Positions 23,890-32,022 of a stretch of DNA of 64,000 nucleotides are shown here, one piece after another. The stretch covers positions 992,001 through 1,056,000 of the forward strand of contig NZ_CP012697.1 in the NCBI RefSeq assembly GCF_001314225.1, given 5' to 3'. The notes below the pieces were generated by a model. It did no database searches, had not been told where the DNA came from, and saw nothing but the letters and a program-made list of their open reading frames with translations. Within the stretch, counting starts at the first letter, position 1. Each line of letters starts with the position of its first letter. This stretch comes from Microbacterium sp. No. 7. GTDB taxonomy: Bacteria; Actinomycetota; Actinomycetes; Actinomycetales; Microbacteriaceae. Made by a program: the position numbers and the translations under genes.

Positions 23890-25641
23890 CTACGCCCGCA
23901 GCGACAGTCGCGCGAACGGTCCGCCGCCGGTGCGCAGCGCTCCGGCGGCGCCGTGCTCGACGACCTCGCCGCGGTCGACGACCGTGACCGTGGCGTCGTC
24001 GGGGATGACGTCGGTGCGGTGCGTGATCTCGATGACCGTCGTGCCGGATGCCGCGTGCTCGAGCCGTTCGCGCACCGTCTGCGCCGTGCCGGCGTCGAGC
24101 TGGCTCAGGGCCTCGTCGAGCACGAGCACGCGGGAGCGGGCGACGAGCGCCCGGGCGAGGGCGAGGCGCTGCAGCTGCCCGCCCGACAGCGTCGTGCCGC
24201 GCTCGCCGACCGTCGTGCGCAGGCCGTCGGCGAGCGCGTCGTCGAGGCCGACCGCGTGCAGCGCGGCGCGCAGCTCCTCGTCATCCGCCTCGGGACGGGC
24301 GAGCCTCAGGTTGGAGGCGACGGTGCCCGTGAACAGCACGGGACGCTGATCGACCACCGCGACGGCGCCGCGCACCGCGTCGAGGGGCAGGGCGGGCAGG
24401 TCGGTGCCGCCGAGCAGGATGCGTCCCCCGTCGGGATCCCAGCCGCGCACGAGGAGGGATGCCAGGGTCGACTTGCCGCTGCCCGACACCCCCGCCACGC
24501 GGTGCCAGCCGCCGCCGTCGAACCGCACCGAGACGTGCGAGAGCGCGGGCTCGTCGCGATCCGGATAGCGGAAGGTCACATCGTCGAGCTCGACCGAGAG
24601 GATGCCGTCGGCGAGCCGCGCGCGGCCCTCGTCGCGCACGAGCGGGGCGGCCTCGACGATGCGCTGCACGCGCTCGCAGGCAGAGAAGGCGGCATCCAGC
24701 CCCGTCGCGAAGTCGTCGGTGCTCACGCCCCCGAGCCAGAGGGCGACCAGCAGCGCGACGGCCGCGACGACGTCGCCCGGCGCGGCACCGCTCAGCAGCA
24801 GGGCGACGAGGCATCCGCCCCACAGCATCCGCTCGAGCAGCAGCCGCACCGCGACGGTGCGGCCCACGCGGGCGGAGCCGCGCGCGACCTCGTCGCCGAG
24901 CCGCTCCAGGCCCGCGCGGCGGGCGTCCTCGGCGGTGAAGGCGAGCACCTCGCGCAGGCCCTGCACGTCGTCGGCGACGTGCGTCGCGAGGCGTCCGCGT
25001 GCCGCGGCGGCCGAGCGCGCGGCCGCCCACGCCGTTCTCGCGCCGAGGAACGGCAGGGCGAGGGCGACCGCGAGGAACGCCGCGACGATCGCCGCGAGCC
25101 CCGCGTCGATCACGATCGCGAACCAGGTGAGCGCGACCGCGGGCACGACGACCGAGGCGACGACCGGCGGGAACGTGTGCGCGAAGAACACCTCGATGCG
25201 GTCGATGTCGCGCGTCGCGCGCTCGGTCAGCTCCGCCGAGGCGCGCCCCGTCGTCGCGGCGGGCGCCTGCGGGACGAGCCGGGCGAACAGCAGTTCGCGC
25301 AGCCGCTGCAGCGCCGTGAACGCGACCCAGTGCCCGGCGTAGTGCTCCAGATAGCGCAGCAGGGCCTTGACGAGGCTCATCGCGACGATCGCGGCGACGA
25401 GGCCCGCGACCGGGACGTCGTCGCCCGCGGCGATGCGCACCAGGCTCAGCGCCGCGAGCACGATCACGGCGACGCCGAGCAGGTGGCCGACGATGCGGGC
25501 GAGCGTGGCGAGCACGAGCGGCGGCAGCAGCCGCCGGGTGTGGCCCACGAGCCAGCGGGTCAGCTCGAGCCGGGAGGGGGCGGCGGGTCGGGAGGGCGCG
25601 GGGCGAGGGGCGGGTCCGGCGGGATGCGAGGGCGTGCTCAT
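23890..25641 (-). CDS. ABC exporter half-transporter, CydC-like (membrane domain plus ATPase)
   Basis: The 583-residue protein has six membrane helices in its first 320 residues and a C-terminal ATPase with Walker A (GVSGSGKST), signature LSGGQLQR and Walker B VLVLDEAL. The ATPase ends GGGPFARLSLRA. Its ATG overlaps the stop of the other half-transporter by 4 bases, so the two act as a heterodimer. The arrangement resembles CydDC exporters of thiols or heme-linked substrates, but no cydAB genes are near, so the substrate is uncertain. The 3' end is duplicated at 18695-18770. Confidence 0.88.
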   Translation of the reverse strand: MSTPSHPAGPAPRPAPSRPAAPSRLELTRWLVGHTRRLLPPLVLATLARIVGHLLGVAVIVLAALSLVRIAAGDDVPVAGLVAAIVAMSLVKALLRYLEHYAGHWVAFTALQRLRELLFARLVPQAPAATTGRASAELTERATRDIDRIEVFFAHTFPPVVASVVVPAVALTWFAIVIDAGLAAIVAAFLAVALALPFLGARTAWAAARSAAAARGRLATHVADDVQGLREVLAFTAEDARRAGLERLGDEVARGSARVGRTVAVRLLLERMLWGGCLVALLLSGAAPGDVVAAVALLVALWLGGVSTDDFATGLDAAFSACERVQRIVEAAPLVRDEGRARLADGILSVELDDVTFRYPDRDEPALSHVSVRFDGGGWHRVAGVSGSGKSTLASLLVRGWDPDGGRILLGGTDLPALPLDAVRGAVAVVDQRPVLFTGTVASNLRLARPEADDEELRAALHAVGLDDALADGLRTTVGERGTTLSGGQLQRLALARALVARSRVLVLDEALSQLDAGTAQTVRERLEHAASGTTVIEITHRTDVIPDDATVTVVDRGEVVEHGAAGALRTGGGPFARLSLRA

Positions 25642-27575
25642 CGGGCGGCCCCCTCGCGGGTGAGCTCGATGGTGCGGTCGGCGGCGAGGATCGCGCCGGG
25701 ACGGTGCGCGATCGTGAGCACCGTGCGGCCCCGCGCGAGCTCGGCGAGGCTGCGCAGGAACGCGGCCTCGCCCGCGAGGTCCACCTGCGAGGTCGGCTCG
25801 TCGAGGATGAGCACGGGCGCGTCGCGCAGCGCCGCCCGCGCGATCGCCAGGCGCTGGCTCTGCCCGCCCGACAGGCTCGCGCCGTGCTCGCCGACGGGGG
25901 TGTCGAGGCCGCGCGTCATGGCGCGCACCTCGTCGTCGAGGCCCGCGATCGCGAGCGCCCGCCACAGTTCGTCGTCGGATGCCCGGGGCGCCGCGATGCG
26001 CAGGTTGTCGGCGATGCTGCCGTGGAAGAGGAACGTGCGCTGCTCGACGACGGCGAGCCGGCCGCGGATGACGGATGCCGGAGTCTCCGCCGTGTCGTCG
26101 CCCGCGACGGTCACCCGGCCCCGCGCGGGGCGCAGGTGCCCCTGCAGCAGTGCCGACACGGTCGACTTGCCCACGCCGCTCGGGCCGACGAGGGCGACGT
26201 GCTCGCCCGGCTCGACGCGCAGGGTCACGTCGTGCAGCACGGGCCGCCCGGGCGTCCAGCCCGCTGTCACCCCGTCGAGCGCCAGGGCCGGGGCGGCCGG
26301 GGGTCCGGCATCCGGGGGTCCGGCATCCGGGGTGCGCAATTCAGGAAGATCGGATGCTGTGGTGTGCTGCTCGCCCGGGTTTCCGCGGTTCGCGTGCGGG
26401 TGGCCGGCGGGATTTCCTGAATTGTGAACGGTTCCGGCGGTTGTGGGGGTGGCTGCGGGGGTATGGCCCGGGCCTCGGGGGCTGCCGGTGGGGGCGGCAT
26501 CCGGGGTGCGCAATTCAGGAAGATCGGATGCTGTGGTGTGCTGCTCGCCCGGATTTCCGCGGTTCGCGTGCGGAGGGCCGGCGGGATTTCCTGAATTGTG
26601 AACGGCGCCGCCCGCGAGGTGGGCACTGAGCGCGCGCTCGGCGGCGCGGCCGCCGATGCCGATGTAGAAGAACTGCCCCACGAGGTCGACGGGGCCGATC
26701 ACGAGCAGCGCGACGAGCACCGTGGCGAGGGCCGCGCCGAGCGTCAGCGCGCCGTCGCCGAGCCGGCCGGCGGCCAGCACGATCGCGACGAGCACGATCG
26801 CGAGCGACACCGTGGCGTCGATCACCAGGATGAGCACCTGGTTGACGGCGAGGATGCGCATGAGGCCGCGCCGGTGCCGCTCGCCCTGGGCAGCGAGCCG
26901 CTCGCCCTCGCGCTGCGCGGCACGCGCCCCGACGAGCGTCGACAGCCCCTGCACGGCCTGCAGGAACGCCGCCGCGAGCCGCATCTGCTCGCGGCGGTGC
27001 GCCGACCCGGTCGGCCGCACGGCGCGCTGGGTGACACCGATGATGAGCGGCACGACGACGAGCATCGCGGCGAGGATGCCGGCGATCGCGGCGTCGGTCG
27101 TGAGCGCGTACACGGCGAGCACGACGAGCGGCGTGCTGAGCGATCCGACGATCGGTCCCAGGAACCCCGCGCGGTAGTGCGCGGCGCGCTCGACCGACCC
27201 CGTCGCGAGGGCGACGAGCGCGCCCGACCGCGGTCCCGCCGCGCGCAGCCCGCCCTCGTACAGGCGGTCCACGACGGCGCGGCGCACGACCGTCTCGGCG
27301 CGCGACTGCGCGCGGGCGCTGTGCGCTGCGATCGCCGCCGACGCCGCCGCGGCGACGAGGACGAGTCCCGCGACGGTGCCGACGGCCGGCAGCGGGCTCG
27401 CATCCGCGATCAGCAGGTCGATCGCCCACCCGACGGCGACGAACACCCCGGCGAGCGCCGCGCCCTGCGCCCAGGCGAGCACGATCGCGACGACGTGCGC
27501 GCTGCGCGGCACCGAGGCGCGCACGATCGGGTGGAGCGGGGGAGCGTCTGCAGCGCCGGGTCGCGAAGAGGCCAT
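25638..27575 (-). CDS. ABC exporter half-transporter, CydD-like, with repeat-expanded linker
   Basis: The 645-residue protein has a six-helix membrane domain (about residues 15-310) and an ATPase (about 430-645; GPSGVGKST, LSGGQSQR, VLILDEPT). Between them is a linker of about 115 residues where a few would do. It contains a motif (VHNSGNPAG, then PHANRGNPGEQHTTASDL) twice, encoded by two copies of a 98-bp mobile-looking repeat. It pairs with the CydC-like gene downstream. The ATG at 27575 gives a normal N-terminus. Whether the linker affects coupling of the two domains is unknown. Confidence 0.88.
   Translation of the reverse strand: MASSRPGAADAPPLHPIVRASVPRSAHVVAIVLAWAQGAALAGVFVAVGWAIDLLIADASPLPAVGTVAGLVLVAAAASAAIAAHSARAQSRAETVVRRAVVDRLYEGGLRAAGPRSGALVALATGSVERAAHYRAGFLGPIVGSLSTPLVVLAVYALTTDAAIAGILAAMLVVVPLIIGVTQRAVRPTGSAHRREQMRLAAAFLQAVQGLSTLVGARAAQREGERLAAQGERHRRGLMRILAVNQVLILVIDATVSLAIVLVAIVLAAGRLGDGALTLGAALATVLVALLVIGPVDLVGQFFYIGIGGRAAERALSAHLAGGAVHNSGNPAGPPHANRGNPGEQHTTASDLPELRTPDAAPTGSPRGPGHTPAATPTTAGTVHNSGNPAGHPHANRGNPGEQHTTASDLPELRTPDAGPPDAGPPAAPALALDGVTAGWTPGRPVLHDVTLRVEPGEHVALVGPSGVGKSTVSALLQGHLRPARGRVTVAGDDTAETPASVIRGRLAVVEQRTFLFHGSIADNLRIAAPRASDDELWRALAIAGLDDEVRAMTRGLDTPVGEHGASLSGGQSQRLAIARAALRDAPVLILDEPTSQVDLAGEAAFLRSLAELARGRTVLTIAHRPGAILAADRTIELTREGAAR
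26332..26429. repeat. 98-bp inverted-repeat element, copy 1, inside ABC linker
   Basis: Ends are GTGCGCAATTCAGGAA and TTCCTGAATTGTGAAC, complementary over about 14 of 16 bases. It is translated in frame on the minus strand. Copy 2 starts exactly 174 bp later, so the reading frame is kept. Confidence 0.9.
26506..26603. repeat. 98-bp inverted-repeat element, copy 2, inside ABC linker
   Basis: Identical to copy 1 except for a few substitutions (for example GGATTTCC for GGGTTTCC). It is read in the same frame on the minus strand. Confidence 0.9.
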
Positions 27576-27711
27576 CCCCCTACTGTCTCATCTGTCCGAC
27601 TCGCCGGCCCCTGCCGCCGGCCCGCTGCCGGCGTCCCGCACCGTGTCCCACGACCGGTGGCTTCTCGCCCGGCAAGCCGCCGCTGCTGAGACACGCGGCG
27701 GGGTGCGCTCT

Positions 27712-27840
27712 CTGCCGAGATGGTGGGTTCCTCGCCGAGATGGTGCCCACCATCTCGGCGAGGAAGGCACCTGCTCGGCGGACAACCCACCTGCTCGGTG
27801 AGAAATCCACCGGCTCGGCGCGAAACCCACCTGCTCGCCG
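27712..27840. repeat. 20-bp motif array, copy 1 (GCCGAGATGGTG family)
   Basis: Two forward words (CCGAGATGGTGGG, CCGAGATGGTGCC) face several reversed or diverged words (CACCATCTCGGCG, CACCTGCTCGG). The array fills the gap between the exporter gene and the amino-acid transporter operon. The rest of the 275-bp gap (27576-27711) shows no gene. Confidence 0.8.
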
Positions 27841-27850
27841 GGCGGGGGCG

Positions 27851-28585
27851 CTACGCCGTGAACCGCGACAGGAACGCGCGCGTGCGTTCCTCGCGCGGCG
27901 CGGCGAACAGCTGCGCCGGTGGTCCCTGCTCGACGATCGCGCCGCCGTCGAGGAACACGACGCGGTCGGCGACGTCGCGGGCGAACGCCATCTCGTGCGT
28001 CGCCATGAGGATCGTCGCGCCGTCCCGGGCGAGCTCACGCACGAGCTCGAGCACCTCGCCGACGAGCTCGGGGTCGAGCGCCGAGGTGATCTCGTCGAGC
28101 AGCAGCACCTCGGGGTCGGTCGCGATCGCGCGCACGATCGCGGCGCGCTGCTGCTGTCCGCCCGACAGCCGATCGGGGTGCACGCGCGCGAAGCCGTCGA
28201 GCCCGATGCGGGCGAGCAGCTCCATCGCGCGCTGCTCCGCCTCGCGCCGCGGCACGCGGTGCACGACCCGCGCGGCGAGCGTCACGTTGTCGAGCACCGT
28301 CAGGTGCGGGAACAGGTTGTAGCTCTGGAACACGGCACCGAACCGGGCGCGCACGCGGTTGGCATCCACGCGCGGATCGGAGATGTCCTGATCGCCCAGG
28401 AACACCTGGCCGTCGTCGATCGGCTCCAGCAGCCCGAGGCAGCGCAGCAGCGTCGACTTGCCCGAGCCGCTCGGGCCGATGAGCGCGACGACCTCGTGCA
28501 CCGCGAGCTCCAGCGACACGCCGCGCAGCACCTCGCGCTCGCCGAACGCCTTCCAGAGGTCGACCGCTCGCAGCACCGTCGTCAT
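27851..28585 (-). CDS. Polar amino-acid ABC transporter ATP-binding protein
   Basis: The 244-residue ATPase has Walker A (GPSGSGKST), the GlnQ-like Q-loop FQSYNLFPHLTVLDN, signature LSGGQQQR and Walker B VLLLDEITSALDPE, ending with ATHEMAFARDVADRV. This is the GlnQ/HisP group that powers polar amino-acid import. Its ATG overlaps the permease stop (ATGA). It is the last gene of a binding protein-permease-ATPase set transcribed leftward from 30528. Confidence 0.94.
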   Translation of the reverse strand: MTTVLRAVDLWKAFGEREVLRGVSLELAVHEVVALIGPSGSGKSTLLRCLGLLEPIDDGQVFLGDQDISDPRVDANRVRARFGAVFQSYNLFPHLTVLDNVTLAARVVHRVPRREAEQRAMELLARIGLDGFARVHPDRLSGGQQQRAAIVRAIATDPEVLLLDEITSALDPELVGEVLELVRELARDGATILMATHEMAFARDVADRVVFLDGGAIVEQGPPAQLFAAPREERTRAFLSRFTA

Positions 28586-29427
28586 ACGATCGCCCCCGCC
28601 TGCTCGCGCGCCCGCAGCCGCGCCGTGTACCAGTCGGTGAGCCGGATCGTGGGGATCGCGAGCAGGATGAACAGCACGCCGGCGACGACGTAGGGCGTGA
28701 AGTTGTAGGTCTGCGCGGCCACCGTCTGCGCCGCGCGCACGGCATCCACCGCCCCCAGGATCGAGATGAGGCCCACGTCCTTCTGCATCGACACGAAGTC
28801 GTTCATCAGCGGCGGCGTGACCTTGCGCAGCGCCTGCGGCAGCACGACGCGGCGCAGCGTCTGCGCGTGTCCGAGCCCGAGCGCGCGGGCCGCGAGCAGC
28901 TGCGACGGATGCACGGCCTCGATGCCCGCGCGCAGCACCTCGGCGACGTAGGACGAGTAGGTGAGCGTGACCGCGAGCGTGCCCAGCACGATCGGCGGGA
29001 TGCGGGTGTCGGCGAGCGTGGGCAGTCCGAAGCCGATCAGGAACAGCACGATGATGAACGGCAGTCCGCGGAACAGGTCGGTGTAGGCCGCCGCGAGCAG
29101 CCGCAGGGGGAAGAACACGGGGCCGCGGAGCGTGCGCAGCATCGCGAGCACGAGCGCCACGATCGCGACCGTGACGACCGAGAGCGCGAGCACCTGCAGG
29201 TTGAGCAGGAACCCCGCCCACACCCGCGGCAGCGCGCGCACGGCGATCTCCGGGTCGAAGAACGCCTTCTGCACGGCCGCCCACCCGGGGGTGTCGATGA
29301 CGAACACCCAGACGACGACGGCGACCACGACGGTGGAGGCGATCGCGACGAGCACCGACTGCTGCGCGCGCCGCTGCCGGTAGGCGCGCCGGCCCTGTTC
29401 GAGCGCGCTGGGTTCGTGCGTGGTCAC
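28582..29427 (-). CDS. Polar amino-acid ABC transporter permease
   Basis: The 281-residue protein has about five to six membrane segments and the HisM/GlnP inner-membrane pattern (LLAAAYTDLFRGLPFIIVLF, YSSYVAEVLRAGIEAV, QLLAARALGLGHAQTLRRVV with the EAA loop). It forms the membrane channel of the importer. I chose the GTG at 29427 (VTTHEPSALEQ) because upstream ORF sequence lies within the 98-bp repeat element and reads as junk; the ribosome site is weak. It is separated from the binding-protein gene by the repeat-containing gap. Confidence 0.9.
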   Translation of the reverse strand: MTTHEPSALEQGRRAYRQRRAQQSVLVAIASTVVVAVVVWVFVIDTPGWAAVQKAFFDPEIAVRALPRVWAGFLLNLQVLALSVVTVAIVALVLAMLRTLRGPVFFPLRLLAAAYTDLFRGLPFIIVLFLIGFGLPTLADTRIPPIVLGTLAVTLTYSSYVAEVLRAGIEAVHPSQLLAARALGLGHAQTLRRVVLPQALRKVTPPLMNDFVSMQKDVGLISILGAVDAVRAAQTVAAQTYNFTPYVVAGVLFILLAIPTIRLTDWYTARLRAREQAGAIV

Positions 29428-29500
29428 GAGTCGACGGTAGCGGACGAGCGCGGCCGCGCCGCCGGGCCGTGCGCGAGCGGCCGTCGCGCTCCCGAACGGT

Positions 29501-29598
29501 GTGCACAATTCAGGAAGGCCGCGCGGGCGAGCGGATGCCGTCCGCGCGATCCCGCGGTCCGCCCTCGGCCGGGCGGGCGGATTTCCTGAGTCGTGAAC
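29501..29598. repeat. 98-bp inverted-repeat element, copy 3, intergenic
   Basis: Ends are GTGCACAATTCAGGAA and TTCCTGAGTCGTGAAC. Length is exactly 98 bp, as in the two coding copies, but the middle is diverged. It lies between the binding-protein gene and the permease gene of one transporter, where it could lower expression of the membrane genes. Confidence 0.88.
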
Positions 29599-29652
29599 AC
29601 GATGGAGCCGGGCATCGACGTCGGCGGAGCGTCCGCGGAGGCCGCGGGGCGC

Positions 29653-30528
29653 CTACTTGAGCAGGGTGACGCCCTGGCCCTCGCCGAGCCACTCCTCCGT
29701 GATGCGGTCGAGCGTGCCGTTCTCGCGCAGCGCGTCGACCGCGGCGGTGACGCGCTCGGTCAGCGGGGAGTCCTTCGGCAGCAGCACGCCCCACTCGTCG
29801 GGAACGCCCGCGGCGGGCAGCTCGCCGACGATGAACGAGTTCTCGATGTACACGCCCGTCGCGTAGTAGGCCGTGGGCAGGTCGAGCACGATCGCGTCGA
29901 TCTGGTTCGCGATGAGCGCGGCCACGGCATCCTCGTTCGAGTTGTACAGCTGCGGGGCGACGTCGGGCGCGATGGCCTCGTCGATCGTCGTCGCGCTCGT
30001 CGAGCCGGCCATCGCGCCGAGGGTGAGGCCCTTCAGGCCCGCGAGCGAGTCGACGCCGTCGGCGGCGCCGCCCTCGATCGCCACGACCGCCTGGCTGGCC
30101 GCGTAGTACGGCGACGAGAAGTCAACGGCCTGCCGGCGCTCCTCGGTGATCGTGTACTGCTGGATGTTGACGTCGAAGTTCTTGGGCCCGGGCGCGATCG
30201 CGGCCTCGAAGCTCGTGCGCACCCACTCGACGTCCTCGGGCGCGAAGCCCAGCTCGCCGGCGATCGCGTAGGCGATGGCGGCCTCGAAGCCCTCGCCCGA
30301 CGCGGGGTCGTCGTCGATCACGTAGGGGTAGTACGCGATCTCACCGGTCGCGATCGTGAACTTGCCGGGCGTGAGGAAGCCCTCGTCGGCGACGCTGGTC
30401 GCGGTGTCGCCGGATGCCGGCTCCGATGACGCGGTGCCGGCGGGCGACGACGCGCAGGCGGTGAGCAGCAGCGCCGCTCCCGCGACGACGGAAGCGAGGC
30501 GCACGGTGCGCAGAACGGATCGCGACAT
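29653..30528 (-). CDS. Amino-acid ABC transporter substrate-binding lipoprotein
   Basis: The 291-residue protein has a lipoprotein signal ending LLLTAC and the SBP_bac_3 pattern: FTIATGEIAYYPYVIDDD, SGEGFEAAIAYAIAGELG, VDFSSPYYAASQAVV, GVLLPKDSPLTERVTAAVDAL and NGTLDRITEEWLG. It captures an amino acid outside the cell for the permease and ATPase encoded next. The ATG at 30528 starts the signal peptide directly; the longer ORF is unlikely. Residues that set the substrate cannot be read with confidence. Confidence 0.93.
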   Translation of the reverse strand: MSRSVLRTVRLASVVAGAALLLTACASSPAGTASSEPASGDTATSVADEGFLTPGKFTIATGEIAYYPYVIDDDPASGEGFEAAIAYAIAGELGFAPEDVEWVRTSFEAAIAPGPKNFDVNIQQYTITEERRQAVDFSSPYYAASQAVVAIEGGAADGVDSLAGLKGLTLGAMAGSTSATTIDEAIAPDVAPQLYNSNEDAVAALIANQIDAIVLDLPTAYYATGVYIENSFIVGELPAAGVPDEWGVLLPKDSPLTERVTAAVDALRENGTLDRITEEWLGEGQGVTLLK

Positions 30529-30685
30529 GGGGGACTCCGGGGGTCGGCGGGCGCCGGTCGGGACAGACGGCCCCTCCATCCTCGCGGCTCTCGCGCCGAG
30601 GGCGGCGATCCGGCGTCGCATTGTTACATCCGCCGGGCCGGTCCGCGCCGCTGCGTCCGCATGCGTGTTCGCCGGCGCGACCCGC

Positions 30686-31237
30686 TCAGCCGAGCTCGTC
30701 GAGCATGCGGCGCTGCTCGGGGGTGAGGCCGTCCTTCAGCTCCTCGCGACCGGCCGCGGCGGCGGGCGACGGCGGCGCGGCGGCACCGGGACGCGCGCTC
30801 TGACCGCGGATGCCGGCCTCGGCGCGGTCGTAGATGTCCGACGCGGCGGCCTGCACGCGGGCGTCGATGCGGGCGTAGACGAACCAGCCGATCGCGATGA
30901 TGACCGGCGGGAGCACCCACGCCCAGAACAGGCTGCCGCCGAGGCTGGCGCGCGACAGCAGCAGCGTGATGACCCAGACGATCGCCGCGACGACGAGCAC
31001 GATGCCGCCCTGCACGAGGCCCTCGCCCGCGCGCGTGCGCTGGCCGGCCGACTTCGCCGCGGCGTTCGAGAACGCGCGGTGCACGATCGGCTTCACGAAC
31101 AGCTCGGCGAGGGTCATGATGACCGCGGCCCAGATCGCGTGGAACCCGATCCGTGCCGGAGTGAACAGGCCGATGACGAGCAGCACGACGATGTTGAACA
31201 CGTACAGCGATGCGAAGCGCACGACCCAGTTCTTCAT
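30686..31237 (-). CDS. Hypothetical four-helix membrane protein
   Basis: The 183-residue protein begins MKNWVVRFASLYVFNIVVLL and has four hydrophobic segments (about residues 7-28, 33-50, 73-92 and 98-116), then a charged, Ala/Pro-rich tail ending GLTPEQRRMLDELG. It looks like an actinobacterial membrane protein of unknown role. The tail is probably cytoplasmic. The start is fixed by the first helix; the ribosome site is weak. Confidence 0.75.
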   Translation of the reverse strand: MKNWVVRFASLYVFNIVVLLVIGLFTPARIGFHAIWAAVIMTLAELFVKPIVHRAFSNAAAKSAGQRTRAGEGLVQGGIVLVVAAIVWVITLLLSRASLGGSLFWAWVLPPVIIAIGWFVYARIDARVQAAASDIYDRAEAGIRGQSARPGAAAPPSPAAAAGREELKDGLTPEQRRMLDELG

Positions 31238-31314
31238 GCATCCAGGGTACGTCGGCCGCGTCCGCGGGGCACCCCCTGCGCCCGGCGCATCGGGCACTGG
31301 GCCGGAGTGCCGCG

Positions 31315-31776
31315 TCAGAGCGTGAGGCCCGCCGCCGTCGCCGCGCCGAGCTCCCAGGCGGCCTCGCGGGCCGCGGCATCCACGGGTCCGAGCACGCTCA
31401 GCGGGTCGCGCGTGCGCCGCCACTGCAGGCCCGTCGCGATCGTCTCGACGCTGCGCACCGCGCCCGCGGCGTCGTTGTCGCCGTGCACCCACAGCGCGTA
31501 CGGCAGGCCGATCGTGGCCTGCAGCACCGGGTAGTAGATCTGGTCGAAGAAGTGCTTGAGGGCGCCCGACATGTACCCGATGTTCGCGGGCGTGCCCAGA
31601 AGGATGCCGTCGGCGGCCAGCACGTCGCTCGCACCCGCCGACAGCGCGGGACGCACGACCACGTCGACGCCCTCGATCGCGTCGTCGCGCGCGCCCTCCC
31701 GCACCGCCTCGAGCAGCGCCTGCATGCCCGGCGACGGCGTGTGATGCACGATGAGCAGAGTAGCCACCCCGCTCAT
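31315..31776 (-). CDS. Flavodoxin-like / NAD(P)H-dependent FMN reductase family protein
   Basis: The 153-residue protein starts with a flavodoxin-type beta strand and phosphate loop (TLLIVHHTPSPGMQALLEAV) and has ILLGTPANIGYMSGALKHFFDQ, typical of flavodoxin folds that bind FMN. It is short for an FMN reductase but normal for small flavodoxin-like proteins. The ATG at 31776 fits the fold's start. Substrate and partner are unknown. Confidence 0.85.
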   Translation of the reverse strand: MSGVATLLIVHHTPSPGMQALLEAVREGARDDAIEGVDVVVRPALSAGASDVLAADGILLGTPANIGYMSGALKHFFDQIYYPVLQATIGLPYALWVHGDNDAAGAVRSVETIATGLQWRRTRDPLSVLGPVDAAAREAAWELGAATAAGLTL

Positions 31777-31820
31777 GCTACGCCCGCCCACCCGTCTCCC
31801 GCCCCCGCCCACCCACCCCC

Positions 31821-31926
31821 GCACCATCGCGCGCCGAGTCAATCCCCGCGCGCCGAGTCAACCCCCGGTTCGCGCTGAGGCGGGATTGACTCGGCGAGGA
31901 AGGGTTGACTCGGCGCGCGATGGTGC
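31821..31926. repeat. 82-bp inverted-repeat element, copy 2, with extended 22-bp arms
   Basis: The 82-bp core (31833-31914) matches the element at 13051-13132 in word order and length. Here the arms extend outward: GCACCATCGCGCGCCGAGTC at the left is exactly mirrored at the right, giving 22-bp perfect arms. It lies between divergent genes, so it is not simply a terminator. Confidence 0.88.
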
Positions 31927-32022
31927 AGGGGGCGATGGCGCGATCGTGCGGGGTGCGAGGGTGCGGGCCCGGTGCGAGAGACTGGGGGTGTCACGGCATC
32001 CGTCTCGATCGAGGAGGTCCGA

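Noticed and set aside
23890..27575. Firm assignment as cydDC
   Set aside because: No cytochrome bd genes are next to it and heterodimeric exporters of other kinds look alike, so only 'CydDC-like' is supported.
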